The translations under genes were made by a program, and so were the position numbers. Under the pieces are notes generated by a model. That model was given only the letters and a program-made list of their open reading frames with translations. It made no database searches and was not told where the DNA came from. This document shows positions 52,599 to 61,143 of a stretch of DNA of 64,000 nucleotides, piece by piece; position 1 is the stretch's first letter, and the number at the start of each line of letters is the position of its first letter. Origin of the DNA: MED-G17 sp963991985 (GTDB lineage: Bacteria > Bacteroidota > Bacteroidia > NS11-12g > UBA9320); assembly GCA_963991985.1 (NCBI GenBank), contig CAXDRX010000001.1:1-64000 (forward strand), read 5' to 3'.

Positions 52599-54095
52599 TC
52601 AACTGGGAGAGCCATTGGCTTCCACTAAAATTACTTCCTCTTTGATCAATGAAACCAAACCCGCTGGGCCGCCCTTTGCTTTTCTTACATATTTTCTCTG
52701 GGTGTACACCACTGGTGAAAGAGAATTGTTTCTATTTTTTGAAAAAAAGACTGCCAAAGATGCTACTTTCTCCAAGGTATATTTTGGAATTCTTTGTCCA
52801 GAAGAATTTTTAATCAATACATGGCTACCAGGCACTCCCCGCGCATGCAACCATAAATCATTGGGATGCGCATATTGACCAATTAGAAGATCATTGTTTT
52901 GTGCATTTTTCCCAATCCAAACCTCATAGTTGTCCACATGCCTTTTGCGAAAGGGAAAAGCGGAGTCAGCTTTACTCTTTTTCTCTTCTTTTAAGTATGG
53001 TTTTAAACCTTTAAAATCTTCAATTAAAGCAATAGCCTTCCATTCTTTTTCAAGCAGAAAAAGTTGATTTTCTGCTTTTTTAATTGCTTCTTCTTGGTAG
53101 GTTTTTTGTTTGAATTGGTTTTTTGATTTCAGATAAAATTTTTCTGCGTTTTTCTGTAACGTAAGATTTTGATTTAGTTTGACGATAATATTTTTACCTG
53201 CATAAAAATCATACAACTCAATGCCCTTAATTTTTGAATTGTACTTTAAATGTAAATTGGCCATGAGAATATCACCTATTTCTTTATACGATCTTTGATT
53301 TGCTTGCTCATTGATTTGTGATTTAATTTTCTTTAGATAACCCTTTTTATTTTTTATTCCTTTCGATAGCCTTTGCAATAATTTATTCTTTTGGTGTAAA
53401 AATTCACTTCGGGCAATGAACAACTGGGCAAAAGATGTACCCATTGAGAGTAAATCGCCTTTGTTTTCATTGTCGGACAAAACCATCCTCGGAATATTAG
53501 AGGTTTCATCTATTTCAAAATCTTTTCCTCCTATTTTTCGAATGATTGACTCCATTTGATTTGATGATTTTGGGAAACTTATTTCCTGAAGTATTTTAAG
53601 ATCCCTTGGCAAAAAAGGATAGCTCGCAAAAAGTTCTTCTCTATTATGTACAGGGAGAAATGGTTTTGAAACAAAAGTGTGTAAAGGCAAGCTAAGGTCT
53701 TTCTCTATTTTTTTGCGAAAAACTTCTAATAGCTGTTCTTTTTTGAAAAGTAAAATGTTTCCATTGTTTTGATAACACTTGAAAACAAGGGTTAATTGGT
53801 TCTCCAAAACAAATGAAAAACTACGGTTCATTTGGTGAGAATCTATTCTTACAATTTTTTTTTCGACAATATCCTTAAAGGGATAAAGTTTGTTCCTTTT
53901 GGGCAGACTGCCGGCATCGGATTTTAGAAAAAACGAATGCCCACGGTAATAATGATATTTCAAAACAATATTGTTTTGAAAAACAAAAAATAGTTCGTCT
54001 TTACTAGAGCTAAAAACTTCATCAATAACACAACCCTCTAAAAATGCTCGAAGAGAATGAGATATCTTTTCAAAAAAAAGAGCGTTGTTGTGCAT
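52599..54095 (-). CDS. NFACT-family protein (RqcH/Rqc2-like, DUF814)
   Basis: A 498-residue member of the NFACT family (FbpA, RqcH, Rqc2/NEMF). The NFACT-N domain occupies about 1-200, a long charged coiled coil about 220-360 ('LLQRLSKGIKNKKGYLKKIKSQINEQ'), and the C-terminal NFACT-R (DUF814) domain about 380-490 has 'VDNYEVWIGKNAQNNDLLIGQYAHPNDLWLHARGVPGSHVLIKN' and 'PVVYTQRKYVRKAKGGPAGLVSL'. RqcH recruits tRNA-Ala to stalled 50S subunits to add poly-Ala tails. Bacteroidota members are less studied, so the same role is inferred. 14 bases after map, same strand. Confidence 0.9.
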   Translation of the reverse strand: MHNNALFFEKISHSLRAFLEGCVIDEVFSSSKDELFFVFQNNIVLKYHYYRGHSFFLKSDAGSLPKRNKLYPFKDIVEKKIVRIDSHQMNRSFSFVLENQLTLVFKCYQNNGNILLFKKEQLLEVFRKKIEKDLSLPLHTFVSKPFLPVHNREELFASYPFLPRDLKILQEISFPKSSNQMESIIRKIGGKDFEIDETSNIPRMVLSDNENKGDLLSMGTSFAQLFIARSEFLHQKNKLLQRLSKGIKNKKGYLKKIKSQINEQANQRSYKEIGDILMANLHLKYNSKIKGIELYDFYAGKNIIVKLNQNLTLQKNAEKFYLKSKNQFKQKTYQEEAIKKAENQLFLLEKEWKAIALIEDFKGLKPYLKEEKKSKADSAFPFRKRHVDNYEVWIGKNAQNNDLLIGQYAHPNDLWLHARGVPGSHVLIKNSSGQRIPKYTLEKVASLAVFFSKNRNNSLSPVVYTQRKYVRKAKGGPAGLVSLIKEEVILVEANGSPS

Positions 54096-54109
54096 ATTTA
54101 TTTTTTGGA

Positions 54110-54874
54110 TTAAAAATCTCCGAAAAGATCGGTTAAGGCCTCATGGCCTTCCTCAGTAATCAATATGGTATGTTCATATTGAGCAGATAATTTTCCATCA
54201 ATGGTTCGGGCAGTCCATCCATCATTTGTATCAATCTTGCATCGTGCTTTTCCCAAATTGATCATTGGCTCGATGGTAAAAATCATGCCGGGACGCATAC
54301 GTTTGCCTGTATTTTTTTCGGCTGTGTGAGGAACTTCGGGCTGCTCATGAAAGTTCAAACCAACACCGTGTCCGCAAAATTCATAGACAACTCCCAATCC
54401 TTTTGCTCTTGCATATTCTCTAATATGAAAGCCTATATTTCCAAACCGATTTCCCGGATAACATTGTTGTCTTCCAATTTGCAGACACTCCTTGGTTTGG
54501 TCCATTAGCGTAGTTGCCTCATTGCTGATCTCTCCCACAGGATACATTTTACATGTATCACCAAAGTATTTATTTAATATCGTAGTTACATCAATATTGA
54601 GTATATCCCCATCTTTCAAAACATAATTGCCCGGTACGCCATGACATACAACATCATTAGGGGATGTACAAATCGCTCCTTTGAAACCTTTGTATCCCAA
54701 AGTAGCAGATTGAGCCCCGTGATCTTTAATAAATTCCAAAGCTCGATCATGTAATAGTTTCGTTGTGTTGCCCGGCAAAACAAACTGTTCTAAATATTTT
54801 AAGGTTTGGGCAGCAAGATGGCTACTTTCTCTGATTCCTTGAATCTGCTCGGGACTTTTTATCTTTATTGCCAT
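54110..54874 (-). CDS. map: Methionine aminopeptidase, type I
   Basis: Removes the N-terminal Met from nascent proteins. 254 residues, type I, without a zinc-finger extension. The five metal ligands are placeable: Asp in ILNIDVTTIL, Asp in YFGDTCKMY, His in EFCGHGVGLNFHEQP, Glu in MIFTIEPMINL, and Glu in QYEHTILITEEGHE. 'GFKGAICTSPNDVVCHGVP' is the substrate-binding block. It precedes the NFACT gene on the minus strand. Confidence 0.97.
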   Translation of the reverse strand: MAIKIKSPEQIQGIRESSHLAAQTLKYLEQFVLPGNTTKLLHDRALEFIKDHGAQSATLGYKGFKGAICTSPNDVVCHGVPGNYVLKDGDILNIDVTTILNKYFGDTCKMYPVGEISNEATTLMDQTKECLQIGRQQCYPGNRFGNIGFHIREYARAKGLGVVYEFCGHGVGLNFHEQPEVPHTAEKNTGKRMRPGMIFTIEPMINLGKARCKIDTNDGWTARTIDGKLSAQYEHTILITEEGHEALTDLFGDF

Positions 54875-54900
54875 AAATTTTATACCTTAAGATTAAATGA

Positions 54901-56037
54901 TCAATCTTTGAGAGGTCGATAGGAATGTCTTATTTGCCTTAGAAGTTGATCAAAAATGGGTTGTGTAAAAAGAAAAAATAATTCTTGCGGATTGGGTGGA
55001 TTCAATTCGCTAATTTTCGTCAATTGATACTCATCATTGCTGAGCGCTTTTCTGTCTCCTTGAAATGTCGCCCACTGATGTTCCCATAGAAATGTTCCTG
55101 GGAATTTTCTTTGTTCAATAATACTTTGGCTATGAGCATCTATTCTTTTGTAATCTAGAAGCCCTGAACTTTTCACCGTTTTTGTGAACGTATGATAATC
55201 TGCTTGTACCGTTCCAAAAACATATTTTTTTGTTCCATCTTCAAGTTTTATGGAACCAACTTGTACACTGTCTTTGGTGATTGTTCTGATTTTTTCTCTC
55301 AGATAGGTTTGTCCAACTACATAATCATCAAATTTTAAAAGAATCTCTTCATCTGCTTCCGCCTTGGGAAGTCCATTTGATGAAAAAAATTGAACATATC
55401 GATAATTTAATCGGCTCGCCTCTTGCCTTATTTGATTGTTAAAAAACTCACTTGAAAGATCTAAGACTCTGCTGCCAACAGGCAAAGGACTTATCAAAAC
55501 TCTTACCACAGCAAGATCAAAAGATTCTCTCAATTTTTGGTCAATGTCTTGAAACTCCCTATCATATTCTTTGGTTTTCAAAAAGTTTCTATGGGCCATT
55601 TGAGCGTCTTGTTTTGTCTTTAAGCCCAACAAACGACAACCTTCGGCAAAATGAGCTTTCGCTCCTAAATTCAATGCATATTCTAGCTCTTGTATATAAT
55701 TCTTCGGCTTGACTGTTTCCAAACAAGCAGGACATTTTTGGAGTTCATTGTAGGCACGATTGAGCAATCGATACCGACTGACAATTTCGTCCCACTTGTA
55801 AACATCTTTTTTAGAAGTGGCCACAGAAATACTATTGATATTTTCATCTACCATGTGCTTGTATGCTTTTTTTAGTATGTGTCGAGCTTTGTCGTTTTCT
55901 GGTCGCCGCCGCAACTGCTTGATCGATTTAAAAACAGCATCCTTATACAAACCGCGCTTTAGATCGCGTGTGCCACTGCTACATGAATGCAAGAAAAAAA
56001 AGACAAAGAGAATGTGGAGCAGTAAATAATTACGCAT
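54901..56037 (-). CDS. Putative lipoprotein of unknown function
   Basis: A 378-residue protein with lipoprotein signal (MRNYLLLHILFVFFFLHSC) and a helical N-terminal region (about 25-160) with TPR-like spacing and a CPAC motif (CPACLETVKP), then a beta-rich C-terminal half ('EILLKFDDYVVGQTYLREKIRTITKDSVQVGSIK'). No enzyme motif recognised; resembles uncharacterised Bacteroidota lipoproteins of similar size. A near-consensus CATTTTTG box ends four bases before the ATG. It lies 26 bases upstream of map on the same strand and might share its transcript. Confidence 0.75.
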   Translation of the reverse strand: MRNYLLLHILFVFFFLHSCSSGTRDLKRGLYKDAVFKSIKQLRRRPENDKARHILKKAYKHMVDENINSISVATSKKDVYKWDEIVSRYRLLNRAYNELQKCPACLETVKPKNYIQELEYALNLGAKAHFAEGCRLLGLKTKQDAQMAHRNFLKTKEYDREFQDIDQKLRESFDLAVVRVLISPLPVGSRVLDLSSEFFNNQIRQEASRLNYRYVQFFSSNGLPKAEADEEILLKFDDYVVGQTYLREKIRTITKDSVQVGSIKLEDGTKKYVFGTVQADYHTFTKTVKSSGLLDYKRIDAHSQSIIEQRKFPGTFLWEHQWATFQGDRKALSNDEYQLTKISELNPPNPQELFFLFTQPIFDQLLRQIRHSYRPLKD

Positions 56038-56189
56038 GGTTCAAAAATGTCAAAATTTATGGTGAAAATTGTAAACAAGGCATTTAAATTTCAAATAGAA
56101 GCCCTTTGGCGTGCCAAGTTTTGTTTGGAATTTGTATGCCACAGGCTACCAAACATTAAATTGAAAAACCGAGACTTTGACAAGAACAA

Positions 56190-57857
56190 TTATAATCCCA
56201 CCAATCTCTCTTTGATGTCTAGCCGATGTTTTCTGGCTGTATCCTGAGCAATGTCGTAGCCCGCATCAGCATGGCGAATCACTCCCATCGCAGGATCGTT
56301 GTGAAGAACTCTTTTGATTCTTTTGTGCGCTTCCACTGTTCCATCTGCAACTACTACCATTCCGGCATGAATGCTGTAGCCTATTCCTACTCCACCCCCA
56401 TGATGTAAACTTACCCAACTGGCTCCCCCAGCAGTGTTGATTAGTGCATTTAGGATAGGCCAGTCTGCAATGGCATCACTGCCATCCTTCATCGCTTCAG
56501 TTTCTCGATTAGGACTCGCAACCGAACCCGTATCTAGGTGGTCTCGCCCTATGGCAATTGGCGCCTTTAATTTTCCTTCTTTTACCAACTCATTGAAAGC
56601 CAAGCCGGCCTTTTCTCTATCGCCTTGCCCTAGCCAGCAAATGCGGCATGGCAGGCCCTGAAACGAAATTTTTTCTTGAGCCATCTTTATCCACCTATGC
56701 AAACTCTTGTCTTCGGGAAACATTTCCAACAAGAGCTTATCGGTTGTATAAATATCTTCTGGATCTCCAGACAAAGCTGCCCACCTAAACGGTCCTCTTC
56801 CTTCGCAAAACTGTGGCCTTATAAAGGCAGGAACAAAACCTGGAAAATCAAATGCACGTTCTAAGCCCACTTCTTTGGCTCTTCCACGCAAATTGTTGCC
56901 ATAGTCAAAAGTTATCGAGCCTTTGTCGTGAAAATGAAGCATTAGTTCCACATGTTTTCGCATGGTTCGATAGCTTAATTCTAAATATTTGTCTCGATCT
57001 TGAATCCTCAAGGCTTCTGCTTTTTCGGCATCATATCCTTCAGGGAAATAGCCAACAAGTGGATCATGGGCCGAAGTTTGATCGGTCAGCAAATCCAAGT
57101 GAATATTTCTCTCTTTCAAACGCGACAAAAGGTCTACTGCGTTCCCCAACCAAGCGATAGAAACCGATTTTTTTTCTTCTCTGGCAGCAAGCGCTTTATC
57201 AATGGCTTCATCCAAATCTCTAACCATGATGTCTAAATATTTTGTCTCCAAACGTTTTCGGATTCGCCATTCCTCTACTTCCGCCACCAAACATACTCCT
57301 TCGTTCATGGTGACTGCCAAGGGTTGTGCACCGCCCATTCCACCCAGACCAGCCGTCACCGACAAGGTTCCTTTGAGCGTCCCACCAAAATGTTGCCGGG
57401 CTGCCTCGGCAAAAGTTTCATAGGTGCCTTGTACAATCCCTTGCGTTCCAATATAAATCCAACTCCCAGCCGTCATCTGCCCATACATAATTAACCCTTG
57501 TGCTTCAAGGTCTCGAAAATGTTCTTGGGTGGCCCATTTCGGCACCAAATGAGAATTTGCAATTATGACCCGGGGTGCATCTGAATGTGTTGGTAAGATT
57601 CCTACAGGTTTACCACTTTGAACCAAAAGAGTTTCATTTTCTTCTAAATCTTTTAGGGCTTTCACAATGAGATCAAACGATTCCCAATTCCTTGCTGCCT
57701 TGCCTGTTCCGCCATAGACAATTAGGTCTTCCGGCCTTTCGGCAACATCTGGATCTAAATTGTTGTGCAACATTCTAAGCGCAGCTTCCTGCACCCATCC
57801 TTTGGTATTCAATCGGGTTCCGGTAGGAGATTTTATTGATTTTGACATGACAGTCAT
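56190..57857 (-). CDS. hutU: Urocanate hydratase (urocanase)
   Basis: Converts urocanate to imidazolonepropionate with a bound NAD+, step two of histidine breakdown. 555 residues; usual size. '[39 protein letters not shown]' opens the family; NAD-binding glycines are in '[20 protein letters not shown]'; the active-site Cys is in '[25 protein letters not shown]'. '[18 protein letters not shown]' is typical at the C-terminus. ATG 57857 is used, supported by a TTCTTTTG box ending four bases upstream; an ATG lies nine bases inside. Other hut genes are absent here. Confidence 0.97.
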   Translation of the reverse strand: MTVMSKSIKSPTGTRLNTKGWVQEAALRMLHNNLDPDVAERPEDLIVYGGTGKAARNWESFDLIVKALKDLEENETLLVQSGKPVGILPTHSDAPRVIIANSHLVPKWATQEHFRDLEAQGLIMYGQMTAGSWIYIGTQGIVQGTYETFAEAARQHFGGTLKGTLSVTAGLGGMGGAQPLAVTMNEGVCLVAEVEEWRIRKRLETKYLDIMVRDLDEAIDKALAAREEKKSVSIAWLGNAVDLLSRLKERNIHLDLLTDQTSAHDPLVGYFPEGYDAEKAEALRIQDRDKYLELSYRTMRKHVELMLHFHDKGSITFDYGNNLRGRAKEVGLERAFDFPGFVPAFIRPQFCEGRGPFRWAALSGDPEDIYTTDKLLLEMFPEDKSLHRWIKMAQEKISFQGLPCRICWLGQGDREKAGLAFNELVKEGKLKAPIAIGRDHLDTGSVASPNRETEAMKDGSDAIADWPILNALINTAGGASWVSLHHGGGVGIGYSIHAGMVVVADGTVEAHKRIKRVLHNDPAMGVIRHADAGYDIAQDTARKHRLDIKERLVGL

Positions 57858-57927
57858 ACCACAAAAGAACTAAAAAGATTGTATTTGGTTTTTGGGGACT
57901 AAACAAAAGTGTAACTTTCGCCAAATT

Positions 57928-58383
57928 ATGTTGAAAGTTAGGAAAGGTGAAGAAAATGATGTCAACAAAGTTTTTGAATTGGTTATGGAATTGGCTGTTT
58001 TTGAGCGAGGGGAAAGTGAGGTAATCAATACGCCCAACAAAATGAGACAAGAAGCTTTTGGAGAAAATCCGTCTTTTGATTTTTTTGTTGCTGAAAAGGA
58101 TGGTGAGATTGTTGGCACTTCTATTTTTTACATTCGATATTCAACATGGAAAGGTTCCACCTTGTATTTGGAAGATATAGTGGTTACAAAAAAAGAAAGA
58201 GGAAAAGGTGTAGGGACAAATCTATTCGAGAAAACCTTAGAATATGCAAAATCAAAAGGTTACCCCCGTATGAGCTGGCAAGTTTTGGATTGGAACACCA
58301 AGGCGATTGAGTTTTATGAAAAGTTCAGTACTGAATTTGATAGTCAATGGATAAATTGTCATTTAGATGTTGTCTCATCTTAA
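57928..58383 (+). CDS. GNAT-family N-acetyltransferase (diamine acetyltransferase-like)
   Basis: A 151-residue GNAT with 'RKGEENDVNKVFELVMELAVFERGESEVINTPNKMRQEAF' at the N-terminus, like the spermidine/spermine acetyltransferase subgroup, and the acetyl-CoA loop 'LEDIVVTKKERGKGVGTNLFEKTLEYAKSKGY' with R-G-K-G-V-G-T. 'WQVLDWNTKAIEFYEKFSTEF' is the conserved final helix. It overlaps the rhomboid gene by 17 bases. The substrate, probably a small amine, is inferred. The ATG at 57928 is preceded by a near-consensus TAACTTTC box. Confidence 0.88.
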   Translation: MLKVRKGEENDVNKVFELVMELAVFERGESEVINTPNKMRQEAFGENPSFDFFVAEKDGEIVGTSIFYIRYSTWKGSTLYLEDIVVTKKERGKGVGTNLFEKTLEYAKSKGYPRMSWQVLDWNTKAIEFYEKFSTEFDSQWINCHLDVVSS

Positions 58384-59035
58384 TAGGTTTAAATCTTTCG
58401 TTACTTGGCCATTTGTTTTGACGATTTCTATGTGGATCGCTTTTTTCATCAATTCAAATTATTCATTGCATTGGAATTTTTATGGTATCCAACCCAGGAC
58501 ATGGAGCGGATTAATGGGTATTCTTTTTTCTCCTTTTTTGCACGCTAACTTTGGTCATTTGTTTCACAATAGCACGGCAATTTTTTTCACCTACAGCCTA
58601 GTTTTCTATTATTTTCCTACCAAGTCTAAGGATATATTGCTTTGGATTTGGTTTTTTTCTGGCTTGGGAGTTTGGCTTTTTGGTAAATTTTACTCCAATC
58701 ATTTGGGTGCTAGCGGATTGGTTTATGGCTTGGTTTTCTTTTTAATTTTCTCTGGTTTTTTTATAAAAAACAGAAATATGTGGGCTATGGCTTTGCTTAT
58801 GATTTTTTTGTACGGAAGTTTGGTTTGGGGCTTGTTTCCTCAAATTCATCCCATTACCGGCACTCGTATTTCTTGGGAAGGACATCTCTCTGGTGCCCTC
58901 ACAGGATTTACTCTTTCGGTAATATTTAAAAAACACGGACCCAAGAGTGATATGGAAAAATATTTTGAAGGCGAAGAAGAAGATGAAGAAGAAATCAGCA
59001 CCACAAACGAAGATTTGTTTGAAATTGATTTGTGA
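58367..59035 (+). CDS. Rhomboid-family intramembrane serine protease
   Basis: A 222-residue membrane protein with six hydrophobic segments. The Ser-His dyad is visible: GASGLVYGL (Ser in TM4) and 'ISWEGHLSGALTGF' (His in TM6), with the 'LFSPFLHANFGHLFHNSTA' L1 loop and H-x3-N pattern typical of rhomboids. A C-terminal acidic cytoplasmic tail (EGEEEDEEEISTTNEDLFEIDL) is unusual. It overlaps the GNAT gene by 17 bases. It would cleave transmembrane substrates in the inner membrane. Confidence 0.92.
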   Translation: MLSHLNRFKSFVTWPFVLTISMWIAFFINSNYSLHWNFYGIQPRTWSGLMGILFSPFLHANFGHLFHNSTAIFFTYSLVFYYFPTKSKDILLWIWFFSGLGVWLFGKFYSNHLGASGLVYGLVFFLIFSGFFIKNRNMWAMALLMIFLYGSLVWGLFPQIHPITGTRISWEGHLSGALTGFTLSVIFKKHGPKSDMEKYFEGEEEDEEEISTTNEDLFEIDL

Positions 59036-59095
59036 GCTTTAAAGTAATTGTCTGGCATATTTTGATTAGGGTTTTATGCTTATTTTCGAATTTCG

Positions 59096-61099
59096 ATGTA
59101 TAAAGTTTTATTGATCTCCGCTATTGCTTTTCTAACCGTTTCTGCTAAAGCTGCACCTGGTGACACTTTGATTGTTCGGTCGCATGATTTGGTAGATATG
59201 ACATGGAATGGCAACTACGACCGAAAAGCATTTTTCCCTACCAGCGGAAAATCGTATCAAAAAGTATTGATGAAATATACCCTCGGCTGCGCAAGCACGG
59301 GCTGCTCAGATTGGGACTATGATGTGAACATATACTTACTCAAAAATCTTGGTTACAAAGACTCTAATATAAAATCATACGACACGCTCTCCAAACAACC
59401 TTTAATCATTGATACCGTATGGAATGTGTTTGATGCAAAAGAACCTTTTGAATTGGGAAGATACATTACGCCATACGGCACCTATATGGCCAGAAATAGT
59501 CTAGGGTTTAGCAACAATTGGAATCATACGTTTTACTACGATGTAAGTGAATTTGTAAGTCTATTGAAAGATTCTGTAACCATCAGATCAAATTATCGTG
59601 GATGGTCTTCAGGATTCAGTGCCACTACAGATTTTATATTTATTGAAGGCACTCCTCCTAGAAACGTATTGTCGGTAAAAAATATTTATAAGCGAGGTGG
59701 GGGATACCAAAATTCTGAGCAATTCGAGACCAATGTAACTCCTGAGCGCAAAATTTTTATTCAGCCTGAGACCAAATATGCAACAGCAAAAGTGATCGTT
59801 ACCGGTCATGGCTTTGACAACAACACTGGCTGCGCTGAATTTTGCAGACGCAGCTATGAGTTCCTCGTGAATAAGACCAAAATAGGAAGTCATCTTATGT
59901 GGCGAGACGATTGTGGTAAAAACCCAGTGAGACCACAGGGTGGCACCTGGCTCTATGATCGAGGAAACTGGTGCCCGGGAGATAAAGTTTTCCCTGAGTA
60001 TTATGATGCCAGCGACCAAATTGTTTCGGGGGATACCAATCTATTTGACATCAACTTGGAAGCTTATTCCTGGTCAGGCAACCAAAGGCCTAGTTACAAT
60101 TTATCTACTGTTCTTTTTGAATATGGTTCTTTCAATTTTGATCTAGATGCTCGAATAGTAGAGATACTCAAACCATCTGACAGAGACGAGTTTATGCACT
60201 GGAATCCTGCATGTGACCAGCCCATTTGTATTATTCAAAATGTTGGCAAAAAGACCATTACTTCGGCAACCATCAAATATGGTTTCCAAGGATTGGAGCC
60301 CTCTTTTTTTGAGTATTCTGGCAACCTAAAAAGTCTTCAAAAAGATACCATCTCATTGCCCGTGCCAAAATGGGAAACCCAAAAAGAAGGTGTATTTTTC
60401 GTAGAAATCATGACCCCCAACCACCAATATGCCGATCAAAATCTCAGCAATAACTTTGTCTCGGAGAAAGTAAAAATTGCCCCCAAATTGGAACCTTTTA
60501 AAATATGGCTGAGAACCAATGGAAGAGCTCAGGAAAACAAACTGCTTATTCTCAATAGCAACCAAGAGGAAGTTTTTAAACTTGATAACCTTACGCCCAA
60601 TACAAGTTACCAAGAAGACATCAACCTTCCAGATGGTTGTTATACACTCCTTCTCACAGATGAAGGGAAAGATGGACTCGACTGGTGGGTATATCGAAAC
60701 AATGGGAATACATCAGCCATTGGCGGTTGGATAAGACTACAGGCACAAAGTGGAGGCACTTTCTTTGAAAATTGGGGAGGCGATTGGGGCACAGAAGTTA
60801 GATATTCTTTTATTTATGGAGATTATACGGGTCAAGACAATCCAATGGGCCAAAAGAATTTATTGATATTCCCCAACCCATCAAAAGACTTAATAAAAAT
60901 TCAAATTCCTGGTGTTGATGAAAAAATCCAAGTGACAATTACGAATGTTTTGGGCCAAAAAGTTCTTGAAATAAAGGATATACCTAGCGATAGAAATTAT
61001 TGGTATGATATCAACTTAGAAGAATTAGGTGCCGGAAAATATATTGTACAGGTTCAATCTGAAACTTTTAATAAGTTTCAAAAAATTATTGTAAAATAA
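59096..61099 (+). CDS. PNGase F-like T9SS-secreted protein
   Basis: A 667-residue secreted protein. Signal peptide (1-20, ending AKAA) and two jelly-roll domains matching peptide-N-glycosidase F: 'IVRSHDLVDMTWNGNYDRKAFFPTSGKSYQKVLMKYTLGCASTGCSDWDYDVNIYLL' (N) and 'KYATAKVIVTGHGFDNNTGCAEFCRRSYEFLVNKTKIGSHLMWRDDCGKNPVRPQGGTWLYDRGNWCPGD' (C). Then an Ig-like linker and a type A T9SS signal ('NLLIFPNPSKDLIKIQIPG' ... 'GKYIVQVQSETFNKFQKIIVK'). PNGase F releases N-glycans from glycoproteins. Conserved Asp, Trp and Cys residues are present, yet catalytic Asp-Glu pairs are not all verifiable by eye. Confidence 0.85.
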   Translation: MYKVLLISAIAFLTVSAKAAPGDTLIVRSHDLVDMTWNGNYDRKAFFPTSGKSYQKVLMKYTLGCASTGCSDWDYDVNIYLLKNLGYKDSNIKSYDTLSKQPLIIDTVWNVFDAKEPFELGRYITPYGTYMARNSLGFSNNWNHTFYYDVSEFVSLLKDSVTIRSNYRGWSSGFSATTDFIFIEGTPPRNVLSVKNIYKRGGGYQNSEQFETNVTPERKIFIQPETKYATAKVIVTGHGFDNNTGCAEFCRRSYEFLVNKTKIGSHLMWRDDCGKNPVRPQGGTWLYDRGNWCPGDKVFPEYYDASDQIVSGDTNLFDINLEAYSWSGNQRPSYNLSTVLFEYGSFNFDLDARIVEILKPSDRDEFMHWNPACDQPICIIQNVGKKTITSATIKYGFQGLEPSFFEYSGNLKSLQKDTISLPVPKWETQKEGVFFVEIMTPNHQYADQNLSNNFVSEKVKIAPKLEPFKIWLRTNGRAQENKLLILNSNQEEVFKLDNLTPNTSYQEDINLPDGCYTLLLTDEGKDGLDWWVYRNNGNTSAIGGWIRLQAQSGGTFFENWGGDWGTEVRYSFIYGDYTGQDNPMGQKNLLIFPNPSKDLIKIQIPGVDEKIQVTITNVLGQKVLEIKDIPSDRNYWYDINLEELGAGKYIVQVQSETFNKFQKIIVK

Positions 61100-61143
61100 A
61101 TTGACAAAAAAATTAAAACCTTTATTCACAAAACCAAATTTTC

